Of a stretch of DNA of 64,000 bases, positions 16,981-26,557 are shown one piece after another (positions within the stretch are counted from its first letter, which is position 1; every line of letters starts with the position of its first letter). The stretch covers positions 186,001 through 250,000 of the forward strand of contig NZ_PUHY01000010.1 in assembly GCF_002967765.1 (NCBI RefSeq), written 5' to 3'. The stretch is from Blastopirellula marina. GTDB lineage: Bacteria; Planctomycetota; Planctomycetia; Pirellulales; Pirellulaceae. A model generated the notes under the pieces. That model ran no database searches. It worked only from the letters and a program-made list of their open reading frames with translations, and was not told where the DNA came from. Made by a program: the position numbers and the translations under genes.

Positions 16981-17904
16981 ATGCTTATTCGCATCGCTCT
17001 CTTTCTGATTGTTGTATCTTTCGCCCCGGTTTCGGTATGGGCTCAGTCGATTGCGGTTCCTGGTCAAGGGCAGCGAATCTGGTTCGACGATCTCGAAGAT
17101 GAAGAGTGGACCTACACCGACAATCACCCCAAATCGAGTCACGAGCAAGACAACAATATCCGTTTGCCCGGCGGCATCTCAAAGAACAAGCTGTGGGCCG
17201 AAAGTAGCAAGCGCGGTCATCCTGACTACATTCGCCGAGTCGAAACGCCCGAAGGGGGCATTCCCGGCAGCACCGGCGCGCTGCTGATGATGACCTTGCA
17301 ATCGCACATCCCCAATCGCGTGAGCAACGAGCTCGGCCAAGACGACTTCATCTGCCGCGTGCCTGGTCGCTACTCGGTTAGCCAGTACCCCAATGCGGTG
17401 ACGCGTGTTTATCTGCCACCGTTCGAGAAGTGGGAACAATACGCAGGCGCCGCCTCCTTCGGTTTCCGCACGACCTGCATCGGCAGCCGCTCGAAGCAAA
17501 AAGGAGTGGGAATTTTCAGCTACCGCGGAACCGAGACCGAAGAAAATTGGCCAGGCATCTTCCTCGAATTTCGCCCCGCCAAAGGTGATAAGCCGGCAGA
17601 AGCGCAGTGGATTATTCGTGGTGCACCTAGCGGCGACGTCCGTAGCTTGAAGGTCACCGAAGAGCAACTCGGCTGGTGGACCATCGGCATGTCGTTCACC
17701 CCGGATGGACGCTGCCACTACTTCATCTCCGAAGGGCCCGATAACCTGACGCAACAAGACCGGGTCGCCTCCTACTTGCCGTACAACTACAAGATCGAAT
17801 CTTGCAGCGGCATGTTCTTCAACGTCTTCAACTTCGACAACGGTAAGAGCTGGTCGACCCCTTGGGTGATTGACGACCCTGGCTTCTACGTAGGTCGGCG
17901 TTAA
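16981..17904 (+). CDS. Secreted protein of unknown function
   Basis: 307 residues from ATG 16981, with a signal peptide ('IRIALFLIVVSFAPVSVWAQ', cleavage after WAQ). The mature part has a beta-rich, lectin-like look: aromatic and Gly residues spaced through segments such as 'RIWFDDLEDEEWTYTDNH', 'VYLPPFEKWEQYAGAASFGF' and 'GMFFNVFNFDNGKSWSTPW'. This suggests a concanavalin-like jelly roll, but I do not recognise a named family. It converges with the ComEA-like gene, seven bases between the coding regions. Confidence 0.65.
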   Translation: MLIRIALFLIVVSFAPVSVWAQSIAVPGQGQRIWFDDLEDEEWTYTDNHPKSSHEQDNNIRLPGGISKNKLWAESSKRGHPDYIRRVETPEGGIPGSTGALLMMTLQSHIPNRVSNELGQDDFICRVPGRYSVSQYPNAVTRVYLPPFEKWEQYAGAASFGFRTTCIGSRSKQKGVGIFSYRGTETEENWPGIFLEFRPAKGDKPAEAQWIIRGAPSGDVRSLKVTEEQLGWWTIGMSFTPDGRCHYFISEGPDNLTQQDRVASYLPYNYKIESCSGMFFNVFNFDNGKSWSTPWVIDDPGFYVGRR

Positions 17905-17911
17905 TCGCCAG

Positions 17912-18343
17912 CTACGAGGCGGGGGTGGTCTGAGCGTCTACCGCGATCGAACTCGCCTGCGGCATCGGGACCAGATAGCCGCGCAGTGTCTCGACGGTAC
18001 GAGGCCCAATGCCAGGCACACGTTGCAGATCGGAATGATCGATGAAGGGGCCTTGGGCCTGCCGTGATTCGACAATCCGTTTGGCAATGGTCTCGCCGAC
18101 GCCCGGCAACTGAGCCAGCTCGGCCCAGTCCGCCTCGTTCACGTCGACCAGAAACGGCCGTTCGATCAGCGGGACTTCGTCGATATCGATCAGCTCGACC
18201 TTCCGCATCTGGAGTGTGGCGTAATAGATCCCGCCGGTGATCATCGCGAGGGCGATTGCCAGGGCGATGAAAAGCTGTTCACCTCGGCGCAGCAGCCAAC
18301 GCATGGTGATTCGCGGATCATCTTTTTGCGTTCGTTGCCCCAT
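17912..18343 (-). CDS. ComEA-like helix-hairpin-helix protein with membrane anchor
   Basis: 143 residues from ATG 18343, chosen for the AAGGGG upstream. A transmembrane helix ('LFIALAIALAMITGGIYYA') is followed by 'VDVNEADWAELAQLPGVGETI' and 'DLQRVPGIGPRTVETLRGY', the two HhH motifs of the ComEA/T2SS-K-like family that bind double-stranded DNA. ComEA takes up DNA in competence. The short alternative is a T2SS-associated HhH protein. It is transcribed divergently from nadC, sharing about 100 bases. Confidence 0.82.
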   Translation of the reverse strand: MGQRTQKDDPRITMRWLLRRGEQLFIALAIALAMITGGIYYATLQMRKVELIDIDEVPLIERPFLVDVNEADWAELAQLPGVGETIAKRIVESRQAQGPFIDHSDLQRVPGIGPRTVETLRGYLVPMPQASSIAVDAQTTPAS

Positions 18344-18449
18344 GGCACCCCTTGGTGATGAAGCTTTCATTATTGACAATGAAGGAAACCAAGGCGAGCT
18401 TTTTTCGATGCTTGCCCCCGTCGCCGCCCCCTCAAACGCACCGAATGCC

Positions 18450-19376
18450 ATGCCTAAGGAATATCACCAGGTTGCCTGGGACGATCTATTGCAAGACGAT
18501 TGCCGCCAGTTGATTGCGTTGGCCGTGCGAGAAGACTTAGGCCGCGAGCATGATTGGTCGACGCTGAGCATCGTTCCCGAGTCAGCAACCGGCCAGGTAC
18601 GCATCGTAGCCCGGCAAGCAGGGGTACTTGCTGGCGGAAAGGTCGTTGATCTGATCATTCAAGATCTGGAACTCGACGTTACCGCAACGCACCACGTGGA
18701 AGATCGCACCGCGATTGAACCTGGCGATCGCCTGATCACGCTGGAGGGAAGTGTCCGCGACTTGCTTACGACGGAGCGGATCGTGCTGAACTTCCTGGGG
18801 CGTCTGGTCGGAGTTGCCACGCTGACGCGAACCTACGTCGAGAAAGTGCAGGGGACCGAGGCCAAGGTCTACGACACCCGCAAGACAACGCCTGGTTGGC
18901 GACGCTTAGAGAAGTACGCCGTGCAGTGCGGCGGCGGAACCAATCACCGCACGGGCCTGTATGAGGCGGTGATGCTGAAAGACAACCACCTGGCGTGGTA
19001 TATCGAATCGACCGGCAAGCAAGCGCACCTGGGTGATCTCGTTCCCGTGGTTCGCCAGTTTTTGATCGACCAACTTGGCGAAGTTTCCGGGCAGAAGCGA
19101 ATTATCGAAATCGAAGTCGATCGGCTCGAGCAGCTGCGCGAAGTCTTACCGAGCCAGCCTGACATTGTCCTGCTCGACAACATGGACTGCGTCACTCTCT
19201 CCGCAGCGGTTGCGATGCGCAACGAGCTCGCACCGGGCGTCCAGTTGGAAGCCTCGGGCGGCGTGAATCTGGACACGATTGGTCCCATCGCGCAGACCGG
19301 CGTCGACCGAATCAGCGTCGGTGCGTTGACCCATTCGGCGGTCAACGTGGACCTCGGTTACGACTGGGTCGTGTAG
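18450..19376 (+). CDS. nadC: Quinolinate phosphoribosyltransferase (nicotinate-nucleotide pyrophosphorylase)
   Basis: 308 residues from ATG 18450; ATG 18408 would add 14. It converts quinolinate and PRPP to nicotinate mononucleotide in de novo NAD synthesis. Signature regions are 'ALAVREDLGREHDWST' at the N-terminus, 'ERIVLNFLGRLVGVATLT', 'KVYDTRKTTPGWRRLEKY', 'CGGGTNHRTGLYEAVMLKDNH' and the closing 'LEASGGVNLDTI'...'DRISVGALTHS'. All the usual substrate-binding Arg, Lys and His residues appear present. No other NAD gene is nearby. Confidence 0.95.
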   Translation: MPKEYHQVAWDDLLQDDCRQLIALAVREDLGREHDWSTLSIVPESATGQVRIVARQAGVLAGGKVVDLIIQDLELDVTATHHVEDRTAIEPGDRLITLEGSVRDLLTTERIVLNFLGRLVGVATLTRTYVEKVQGTEAKVYDTRKTTPGWRRLEKYAVQCGGGTNHRTGLYEAVMLKDNHLAWYIESTGKQAHLGDLVPVVRQFLIDQLGEVSGQKRIIEIEVDRLEQLREVLPSQPDIVLLDNMDCVTLSAAVAMRNELAPGVQLEASGGVNLDTIGPIAQTGVDRISVGALTHSAVNVDLGYDWVV

Positions 19377-19580
19377 CGAAGTCGTCTTGTGAGGTTCCGA
19401 TTTTGCCGGTTGTTGCATTCCCGCAACGTTCCCCCCGGTAGATCTTGCGCTTTTTGATTTCAAATCTCGATCGGTTCCGGGCGGATTTAAGCACGAACCT
19501 ATGTTTCAATCGGTGCCTTGCCACTTGGCGCAGGGCGATTTTCGCAGGCGTTGTGACGTCGCAATCGACCGAATTGAAGC

Positions 19581-20198
19581 ATGCTCAGCCGCTCCCACCA
19601 ACCGACGCTCTCGTTGCATCAAGGCTTCTCCTTGATGGAGGCTGTCGTGGCGATGACAATCGTCGCGATCGCCGGCAGCGTATTGCTGCTGGGGGTTGAA
19701 GCCACGCTGGAATCGGTTGTCGAGCAGGAAGAAGTCATCGTGGCCGATGGCATCGCTCGGCAAATGCTGGATGAGATTCAAGGGCAAAACTGGGTTGATC
19801 CAGCCCTCCGCGGCTCGCCTTATCAAAACTCGCTAAGCGCATCCGCGGACGAATTAGCCGCACCGGGTCGCTCAAAATTTGACGACACCGACGACTACAA
19901 CAACTACGTCGCGACCCCGCCAGTCAATATCGCCGGGGCGATGCTTTCGTCCACCGATTCAAGCGGAGATGTCTTGCCAGATGCCTTCCGCCCCAGTAGT
20001 AGCAAGTTGACCAACTGGCGGTGTGAAGTGGAGGTGGCGTATGTCAGCGAAACCGATCACGCGACCCAATTGGCCGACAATAATCCCACCAATTACCGTG
20101 TGATCATTTGCCGCGTTTATCGACAGAACCTCGACGATACCTGGCGCGAAGTGGTCCAGCGCGAACGTATTATCTCGTACATACCGGCCCATGATTAA
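19581..20198 (+). CDS. Pseudopilin-like protein (GspI type)
   Basis: 205 residues. The class III leader ends at Gly with 'HQGFSLMEAVVAMTIVAIAG': cleavage before Phe, Glu at +5 and a hydrophobic helix, so a prepilin peptidase should process it. First gene of the second secretion operon. It overlaps the next gene by eight bases. Position and length suggest GspI, a minor pseudopilin at the tip of the pseudopilus. The C-terminal half is beta-rich and not conserved enough to be sure by eye. Confidence 0.82.
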   Translation: MLSRSHQPTLSLHQGFSLMEAVVAMTIVAIAGSVLLLGVEATLESVVEQEEVIVADGIARQMLDEIQGQNWVDPALRGSPYQNSLSASADELAAPGRSKFDDTDDYNNYVATPPVNIAGAMLSSTDSSGDVLPDAFRPSSSKLTNWRCEVEVAYVSETDHATQLADNNPTNYRVIICRVYRQNLDDTWREVVQRERIISYIPAHD

Positions 20199-20982
20199 AC
20201 GACACGCAACTCGAAAGACAGGTCTGACGCTGGCCGAACTTCTCGTTGCCAGCGCCGTGATGGGCATCCTCTGTGTTGGATTCGGCACGCTGGCTGTTTC
20301 GGTGCAGATGGCTAACGCGTATGCGCAAGAAAAGAACCAGATCGGTCAACATGCCCGCGTCGTCCTGCTGCGAATCGAACAGGCCATTCATCAGGCCCAT
20401 GCCACCGAGGCGTTTCCTGGTTTGACGACAATCGATTATTTCAGCGGAACCTACGACTTTCCTCAAGCAATCGCCATTTGGACCCCCAGCATCGAACCGA
20501 CCAACACGTACCCTCTGGTCAACCAATTGACGATCTTCGCATGCGATCCTGACTCGCCCAATCGTTTGTTAGAGATTACTAACGACAGCGATGCCAGCGC
20601 GGCTCCGGCGTTGGCATCCTCCAGCGCGTGGCGAACACTCGTGCGGACTCTCATTGCGGATCCTAATTCGGATGTGGTCGAAATCACCGACTTGATGCGC
20701 GCCGGCAAGCTGGGTGCGAACTACTACGGAACGCTCCGCTTTCAAACACGCATCACCCCGACCGACGACGCAATCGTCGACGCACGTAGTGGCAACGTTG
20801 ACTGGGAAAGCTTGAACTGGGCAACGAGCATCTACTCGTCCCAGTCAGGCTTACGACAAGTTTGGTGCCGCTTCGAATTTCAGCTGGTCCCCGACTCGAA
20901 CGTGGAACTCCACGACACGTTGCAGGACCGAGCAGATCCCTTTTTTGGTTCCTCCGCTATTTACTATCAGATTACGGAGTAA
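20191..20982 (+). CDS. Pseudopilin-like protein (GspJ type)
   Basis: 263 residues with a prepilin N-terminus 'KTGLTLAELLVASAVMGILC' (cleavage after Gly, Glu at +5). A long soluble region follows ('NQIGQHARVVLLRIEQAIHQ' and later 'SGLRQVWCRFEFQLVPDS'), as in GspJ. The start overlaps the upstream gene by eight bases, and the next gene begins three bases after its stop, so translation is probably coupled. Confidence 0.8.
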   Translation: MIKRHATRKTGLTLAELLVASAVMGILCVGFGTLAVSVQMANAYAQEKNQIGQHARVVLLRIEQAIHQAHATEAFPGLTTIDYFSGTYDFPQAIAIWTPSIEPTNTYPLVNQLTIFACDPDSPNRLLEITNDSDASAAPALASSSAWRTLVRTLIADPNSDVVEITDLMRAGKLGANYYGTLRFQTRITPTDDAIVDARSGNVDWESLNWATSIYSSQSGLRQVWCRFEFQLVPDSNVELHDTLQDRADPFFGSSAIYYQITE

Positions 20983-20984
20983 CC

Positions 20985-23183
20985 ATGTCACGACGTTTGC
21001 AAAATTCGAATCGGCGAGGATTCGCCGTGGTGATCGTGCTCGCGTTGTTGACCGTGACGCTGGCCTTGTCATATTCGATGATGCGGGTCCAGGCCACCAC
21101 CAATGAAATCCAACGCAACATGGGCCGTCAGGCCGATGCTCGCCAAGCCGCGATTTCGGGTATATCGGCAGGCATCCGCGAGATGTATAAGAGCAGTTGG
21201 GGTGGTATCGATAGCACATTGACAATGAATCTGGGCAACGACCACTCGTACGCCGTCCGCTACGAAACCGGTGACCCTTGGCTTACCGAAGACGATCCCG
21301 ACTACGCCGAACTCCCTTTTCGCGTCACGGTCATCTCAACCGGCTACGCGCTCGACAAAGTGAACGCCGCCGTTAAATCGCAATACACGATCCGCGCGGT
21401 CGTTCAGTTGGTGCGTCGCAAACTGCAAACCAATCCGAGTCAATGGCGCACCGCATCCGAGAATGCTCTTTACAGCTTCGGAACGGGCGACAACGTGCTA
21501 GAAGCACCGTGGCAAGTTACCGGGCCGGCGGTCATCAATGGCAAGCTTGAGCTGTGCGAAGACTGGGACCGTGTCTGTCGTCCGTACGGTGGCTACATCG
21601 ACGAGCTCGCCATCTATGATCGAGCGCTCAACGGTTACGAGATTTTTTCGATCGCCTTATTAGGCAACCAATCGAATTCCACACTTTCAAGCACGCTTAG
21701 CCGCTCTGGCATTCGTCACTGGTGGCGTTTTAATGAATCGGACTCCGACTCGGTGACAGCGGCCGATTCGGTGGGTGGCCGAAACGGCACCTACAAAGGA
21801 GGCGTCTATCCTGGTATCGACGTCGGAGGAGGCAACAAAGCCGTCTTGCTCGATGGTGTCTCTGGACGAGTCGATCTAGGCGATTTTGACCTCCCCGATC
21901 ACAACGACTTCACGATTGCCGCCTGGGTGCTACCAACCAACTTGAAAGGCGACAACGCGTACGGACGGATCATCGCACGAGGTAACGGAGTCGGCTGGAG
22001 CAATAATTTCTGGATGCTAGGGAACTACCTTTCCGGCAGCAAAACCTTTCCCTTTGGTCGCGTGATCACCACGACCACCCGCTATGACAAGTATCCTAAA
22101 AGTGGCGAATTCATAACGAATTATTGGAACTTCGTGGTGTTGACCTTCGACGCCGACCAAAACGAATTCAAGCTCTACAATAACGGATACGAACGAGACT
22201 CGTGGACGGTTTACGGCACCGTGGTTCCGTCTGCCAATCATCTGACCTGGATCGGCGACAACCCACCAGGACCAGCACGCTCGCGAATGCTGGAAGATCT
22301 CCTGCGACTCGCCAATGCGGGAGAAGGGGACTACCGACCGTTATCGGGCGATGTCACCCTTTCCAATGGCAACAACCCATTGAGTACGGCGTTAACGCTT
22401 TACCGTCAACTCGGATGCAATGTGAACTACTCCTCCAGTTCCGTGAGTAGTCATACCAACACAGCCGTCTCTGGGTCGACCTACCGGTTGTATCCCGGCG
22501 GCCCGGAGTATTCGGCTGAGCTCCTATCTGGTTCGATCGAGAGCACGACGCTCGCTCCTAATGTGCTTACCAACCCGCTGGGTATCTATGTCACCAGCGG
22601 GTCACTCAATATCCGTGATACGGTATCGATCGAAGGGACGTTAGTTTGCCAACCTGCAAGTGGCAAGATCAAACTTCGGGGAAGGAATGTCACCATTCAA
22701 GCCGTAAATCTTCCGGCCTTAGAAGGAGACGAAACGATCTATCAGCTTCCCGCGGTGATCGCTGGCGACGACTTCGAGATGGACAATACCGTGCAAGCAA
22801 CCATCCAGGGGGCGGTCGCCGCATTCGGGGCCATGGAAGCCTCCACCGGTGACTCTAATTCCTATGTCCAGATCGAAGGGCCCGTGTTTGCCGAGATTTT
22901 CGATCTGCAAGCATGCGAAAGCTGGCAGTCGGTCGCTTCCTATTCAGAAACGCACCAGCAGAACTTCTTGAATATCAAAGGCGAGACCACGACCGAGAAC
23001 TTCGTCACGTGGCTGGACCAATCGACCTCGGGAAAACTGCACAAACGGTTTACAATCGGACTTCCCGACACTCCACCCACGTACCAGTGGCTCGATCTCA
23101 GCCAGCCGATCTACCAGGTCGGCGATGGCGACGAAGGCCTGGTCTGGGAACTGGTTCGCTGGAAAGACAACGGCGGCACGTAA
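20985..23183 (+). CDS. GspK-like minor pseudopilin carrying a LamG-like domain
   Basis: 732 residues from ATG 20985. The N-terminus 'NRRGFAVVIVLALLTVTLAL' is prepilin-like but lacks Glu at +5, the hallmark of GspK. Residues 203-220 read 'GYIDELAIYDRALNGYEI', normally the last strand of a LamG domain. Residues 245-427 ('HWWRFNESDSDS' to 'LTWIGDNPP') form the rest of a concanavalin-like fold, so the domain looks circularly permuted. The C-terminal 250 residues ('LNIRDTVSIEGTLVC', 'VTIQAVNLPALEG') look like a beta-helix of the kind seen in polymer-forming surface proteins. Probably sits at the pseudopilus tip and may bind a glycan. Confidence 0.75.
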   Translation: MSRRLQNSNRRGFAVVIVLALLTVTLALSYSMMRVQATTNEIQRNMGRQADARQAAISGISAGIREMYKSSWGGIDSTLTMNLGNDHSYAVRYETGDPWLTEDDPDYAELPFRVTVISTGYALDKVNAAVKSQYTIRAVVQLVRRKLQTNPSQWRTASENALYSFGTGDNVLEAPWQVTGPAVINGKLELCEDWDRVCRPYGGYIDELAIYDRALNGYEIFSIALLGNQSNSTLSSTLSRSGIRHWWRFNESDSDSVTAADSVGGRNGTYKGGVYPGIDVGGGNKAVLLDGVSGRVDLGDFDLPDHNDFTIAAWVLPTNLKGDNAYGRIIARGNGVGWSNNFWMLGNYLSGSKTFPFGRVITTTTRYDKYPKSGEFITNYWNFVVLTFDADQNEFKLYNNGYERDSWTVYGTVVPSANHLTWIGDNPPGPARSRMLEDLLRLANAGEGDYRPLSGDVTLSNGNNPLSTALTLYRQLGCNVNYSSSSVSSHTNTAVSGSTYRLYPGGPEYSAELLSGSIESTTLAPNVLTNPLGIYVTSGSLNIRDTVSIEGTLVCQPASGKIKLRGRNVTIQAVNLPALEGDETIYQLPAVIAGDDFEMDNTVQATIQGAVAAFGAMEASTGDSNSYVQIEGPVFAEIFDLQACESWQSVASYSETHQQNFLNIKGETTTENFVTWLDQSTSGKLHKRFTIGLPDTPPTYQWLDLSQPIYQVGDGDEGLVWELVRWKDNGGT

Positions 23184-23204
23184 CCCTCTTACCAAGGATT
23201 CAAC

Positions 23205-23447
23205 ATGGAAACCTCACGCAAAAGCTGGCAACTTCTGATCGCATTCAACGTCCTTTGTCTGGCCGCCGGCTGGTGGTACTCGCACAGCGATGCCGCCCCT
23301 CCGGAAGTCAAGCAGCCGTTCGCCAATCCTGTGCAACAGCGTGAATCGATGATCCGTCTGCTGACCGAGTCGAATCAGCTGCTCCGCGAACAGAACGCCA
23401 TGCTCAAGTCAGGCAAGCTGAAAGTCCAGGTCGTTTCCGATCGGTAA
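23205..23447 (+). CDS. Small membrane-anchored coiled-coil protein in the secretion operon
   Basis: 80 residues. A short N-terminal helix anchors it ('WQLLIAFNVLCLAAGWWYS'), followed by a coiled-coil segment ('RESMIRLLTESNQLLREQ' and on to 'NAMLKSGK'). It lies 21 bases after the GspK-like gene and one base before the next pseudopilin gene, so it belongs to the same transcript. No family recognised; an assembly or adaptor part of the machine is a reasonable guess. Confidence 0.75.
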   Translation: METSRKSWQLLIAFNVLCLAAGWWYSHSDAAPPEVKQPFANPVQQRESMIRLLTESNQLLREQNAMLKSGKLKVQVVSDR

Positions 23448-23448
23448 C

Positions 23449-24087
23449 ATGATCACGTCCATCACTGCAAGAAAGCCCCGTACGTTCCAACCTGCAGGCC
23501 GCTCCGCGCGCCGCGCGGGTTACACGCTGATCGAGGTCTTGATTACGATTGCCGTGCTGGGAATCTTGGCGGCCGTTGTCATTCCTCAGATCGGAGCCAG
23601 TGCGCCCGATCAGGTCACCGGCATTGCCCAGGTTCTGGCTTCCGATCTCGACTATGCGCGGTCGTTGGCGATCAGCAACGGCTCGCAGTACAAACTGACG
23701 TTTGATCTTACTGAGAACCAATACGTGCTGACGCACAGCGGTGTGAATCCGACGCTCGATAATCTGCCTGATCATCCGTTCCGCAAGCCATCGTCCGATC
23801 CAACCTCGCTGACGGTCTCACCAGATGACTTCCCCAGCCTCGGGAGCAGCGTCAGAATCGTTTCGATCGTTACAGATGAAACATCGCCCACGTTGGTCGA
23901 TTCAATTGAATTCGGCACACTCGGACAAACCACCCGCACGCAACCTACACTTATCTGGCTTTCCTCCACGGCAGGGGCGAAGGAAATCTATCTGCCGATT
24001 CGCGTGCACCCGGTAACTGGGCTGACCGAAATCGGCGATTTCACGACCGCAGCCCCCTTAATGCCTGCGGATCCAACCGGTACATAA
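23449..24087 (+). CDS. Pseudopilin-like protein (GspH type)
   Basis: 212 residues. After a long basic leader, the cleavage site is in 'RAGYTLIEVLITIAVLGILA' (Gly before Tyr, Glu at +5). The soluble part has 'VLASDLDYARSLAISNGSQY', a match to the GspH/FimT signature. It is the fourth prepilin-like gene in the operon. None of the four carries the compact repeat-free globular domain of a major GspG. Confidence 0.85.
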   Translation: MITSITARKPRTFQPAGRSARRAGYTLIEVLITIAVLGILAAVVIPQIGASAPDQVTGIAQVLASDLDYARSLAISNGSQYKLTFDLTENQYVLTHSGVNPTLDNLPDHPFRKPSSDPTSLTVSPDDFPSLGSSVRIVSIVTDETSPTLVDSIEFGTLGQTTRTQPTLIWLSSTAGAKEIYLPIRVHPVTGLTEIGDFTTAAPLMPADPTGT

Positions 24088-24152
24088 GTCGCTTCGCCCG
24101 AATTTCCCTGGTGCGTTGCGACCGACACGCCAGGGCAATCGCGAACTGTTTT

Positions 24153-25226
24153 ATGATCCGTTTACCGTTCTTCCGTTACACACCGATTGGCATCGACATC
24201 GGCTCGAAAAGCATCAAGATGGTGCAGTTTTCGAAAGATTACGCATCGATCCAGGAAGCGGTCTCGATTGATCTGCCTGACGGAGCTTCGCCAGAGCAAG
24301 ACTTCGACGCCTATCTCGACATGCTCGGCAAGACGCTGCAGCGAGCTCGTGTATCGAGGAACTTCCGCGGCCACGATGCGATTCTCTGCGTCCACCAACG
24401 CGATTTGTTTCTGCATAACATCCGCGTCAACAAAAACGAACCCAAAGCGCTCGCCAACGTCGTCCAGCAGGAAGCGGCCGATCGGATTCCTTATTCGATG
24501 CTCGACGCTGAGATTCGCTTTGTCGAATCGTCTGATCTTCGTCAGGGGGAACAAACCCTCCGCGAAGTGATTATCATGGCCTGCTTCCGCCCACGCTTAG
24601 AAGCTTTGCTCGAGATGTGCGAGAAGAGTGGCTTTCGTCCCGTCTCGGTCGATGTCGAACCGATGGCCATCCTGCGGGCTTTCACCAAGCAATATCGCCG
24701 CGAATCGGACGAACAAGATCGTGTTCTTTACGTGCACGTTGGTTACAGCAACACGGCAGTGATCATCGCCGAAGGGACGCAGATTCTATTCGTTAAGTAT
24801 TTAAACGTCGGCGGTCGCCACTTCGATGAGGCCGTGAGTCGCCAGCTTGACATGAGCATGGCGGATGCCGTGAACTTGCGTCGACACAACGCCGATCGAC
24901 GTCGCTCGCAGCAGATGCCTGAAGTCGAACGAAGTGTGCTCAACGCAATGCGGGACGAACTGGAACGTTTGCACCAAGAGCTTTCGATGTGCATCCGCTA
25001 CCATAGCGTGACCTTCCGGGGTCGTCCGCTGATGCGAATTGTGCTTTGCGGTGGCGAGGCAACGGAATCGCTTCGCTCGGAACTGGAACGAGTGACCAGC
25101 ATCGAAACCGAATTGGGTGATCCTCTTCGCCTGTACGAGGCCCCGCAGGTCTTCGGCCGACATGGCCAGTGGGACGTTGCGATCGGCTTGGCAGCGCGGC
25201 AACTGGGAGGTGCGAAGGAAGCATGA
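24153..25226 (+). CDS. pilM: Type IV pilus assembly protein PilM
   Basis: 357 residues from ATG 24153. It starts 'YTPIGIDIGSKSIKMVQFSK', the phosphate-1 loop of the actin-like ATPase fold in PilM. Further actin-fold segments follow ('DRVLYVHVGYSNTAVIIAEG' and 'PLMRIVLCGGEATE'). PilM is cytoplasmic and binds the N-terminal tail of PilN. Its stop overlaps the start of the PilN-like gene by four bases (ATGA). Confidence 0.9.
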   Translation: MIRLPFFRYTPIGIDIGSKSIKMVQFSKDYASIQEAVSIDLPDGASPEQDFDAYLDMLGKTLQRARVSRNFRGHDAILCVHQRDLFLHNIRVNKNEPKALANVVQQEAADRIPYSMLDAEIRFVESSDLRQGEQTLREVIIMACFRPRLEALLEMCEKSGFRPVSVDVEPMAILRAFTKQYRRESDEQDRVLYVHVGYSNTAVIIAEGTQILFVKYLNVGGRHFDEAVSRQLDMSMADAVNLRRHNADRRRSQQMPEVERSVLNAMRDELERLHQELSMCIRYHSVTFRGRPLMRIVLCGGEATESLRSELERVTSIETELGDPLRLYEAPQVFGRHGQWDVAIGLAARQLGGAKEA

Positions 25227-25951
25227 ACGAGATCGAATTCCTTCCCAAAAGGTTCCGCGAGAAGCGACGCAGCAGCAGCGTCAAGATTCCGCGACTGCTA
25301 GTCTTCTCGCTATTAGTCGCCTTGCTAGCGGTAGTTTCGCTGTACGAATTGTTCAAGCTGCACCACGTTCGGTCGCAGCTAGCCACGCTCAAAGCTCAGC
25401 ACGAGCGAATCGCCCAGCTGCAACAGGAAGTGGAACGAACCCGAAACGAGGTCATTCAAAAACGGCATCATGCTCGCCTGCTGACGTTCCTCGATCATCG
25501 CTACCCGAAGTCGCAGATCTTGGCGCAGATCACCAATCCACTGCCCAGCGAAATCACCATCAAGCGGATCGAACTGACGCATACGCAGCCGGTTAGTTCT
25601 TCCTCGCGACAACGATCGGAGAAGTCGTCCGATCAGCCCCCGCAAGGAAGCCCGCTGGAAATCGACTTGAAGCAACTGATCGCCGATAACAAGGGGCGGA
25701 TTTGCACGGTCGAGTTGGAGGGAACCACGGAGGACACCTCGCTGCTGTACACCTTCCTGGCCGCCTTGCACGAGTCTCCTTTGGTCGATGCCGCCAAGAT
25801 CGAATCGATCGATCCGCAAATGGATGTCGACGGGCGTGAGTTCTCTAACTTCACGGCTCACATCAACATCAAGCGTGGTCACTTCGAAGACTTCAGCCCC
25901 ACGGTGGTGCAAGCCTTAGAAACCGTCGAAAACCGAGGAGGCGTGCGATGA
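25223..25951 (+). CDS. pilN: PilN-like inner-membrane assembly protein
   Basis: 242 residues. The N-terminal 'MNEIEFLPKRFREKRR' resembles the PilM-binding tail (family consensus near NLLP). A transmembrane helix (residues 25-45) and a coiled coil follow, then a ferredoxin-like periplasmic domain ('SEITIKRIELTHTQP', then 'GRICTVELEGTTED'). Both ends overlap neighbouring genes by four bases. The tail motif is written with FLP in place of the usual NLLP. Confidence 0.87.
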   Translation: MNEIEFLPKRFREKRRSSSVKIPRLLVFSLLVALLAVVSLYELFKLHHVRSQLATLKAQHERIAQLQQEVERTRNEVIQKRHHARLLTFLDHRYPKSQILAQITNPLPSEITIKRIELTHTQPVSSSSRQRSEKSSDQPPQGSPLEIDLKQLIADNKGRICTVELEGTTEDTSLLYTFLAALHESPLVDAAKIESIDPQMDVDGREFSNFTAHINIKRGHFEDFSPTVVQALETVENRGGVR

Positions 25952-26496
25952 AGTTGTCCCTTCCCAAAAGTTCGACTCCCCTGGTCGTCGCCTGTCTCGG
26001 CGTGTTGGTTGCCTTCGTCATGCTGGTTTACCTGCCGCTGCACCGAAGTATTGTCGCCGCCGAAGAGGAGCTAGCATCGCAGCAAGCCACCCTCTACCAG
26101 GAAGAAACCTTACTCGCACAAATCGAAGCCCACAAAACGGAGTGTCGCGAGATTGAAAAGGTCACCTCGAAATGGGGTGAAGTCACCAACTCGAACCTGC
26201 ATTTGAGCCAGCTGCTGGGGAAGGTCTCGCGGGAAGCACGCCAGGCAGGCACCGACGCCCTGCGTCTCGATCCAGGCCAGGTGCAAACCATGCAAGCAGT
26301 CGAGCGGATTCCCGTCCAGCTCGGGTGTCGGGGGACCTTTCAGGAGATTCACACGCTGATCTGTCAGATCGAAGCGTTGCCTTACAAGCTGTGGCTCGAG
26401 CGAATCGAGCTAGCACCCAGTGACCAGCAGAAGCATGAGTTGAACTGTGAGATGGAATTCGCAGCTTTTATCGTTCCGGTAAAAGATTCGCATTAG
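25948..26496 (+). CDS. pilO: PilO-like inner-membrane assembly protein
   Basis: 182 residues. One transmembrane helix ('LVVACLGVLVAFVMLVYLPL') is followed by a coiled coil and a small periplasmic domain with 'VQLGCRGTFQEIHTLICQIE', the segment typical of PilO. It pairs with PilN to link the platform to the secretin. Start overlaps PilN by ATGA. Named by position and topology more than by motif. Confidence 0.85.
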   Translation: MKLSLPKSSTPLVVACLGVLVAFVMLVYLPLHRSIVAAEEELASQQATLYQEETLLAQIEAHKTECREIEKVTSKWGEVTNSNLHLSQLLGKVSREARQAGTDALRLDPGQVQTMQAVERIPVQLGCRGTFQEIHTLICQIEALPYKLWLERIELAPSDQQKHELNCEMEFAAFIVPVKDSH

Positions 26497-26557
26497 GAAG
26501 ACTATTCCACAGGCCGATAATACGAAAGATGAGCCGCCTTGGCGTCTCTTCAAAACG

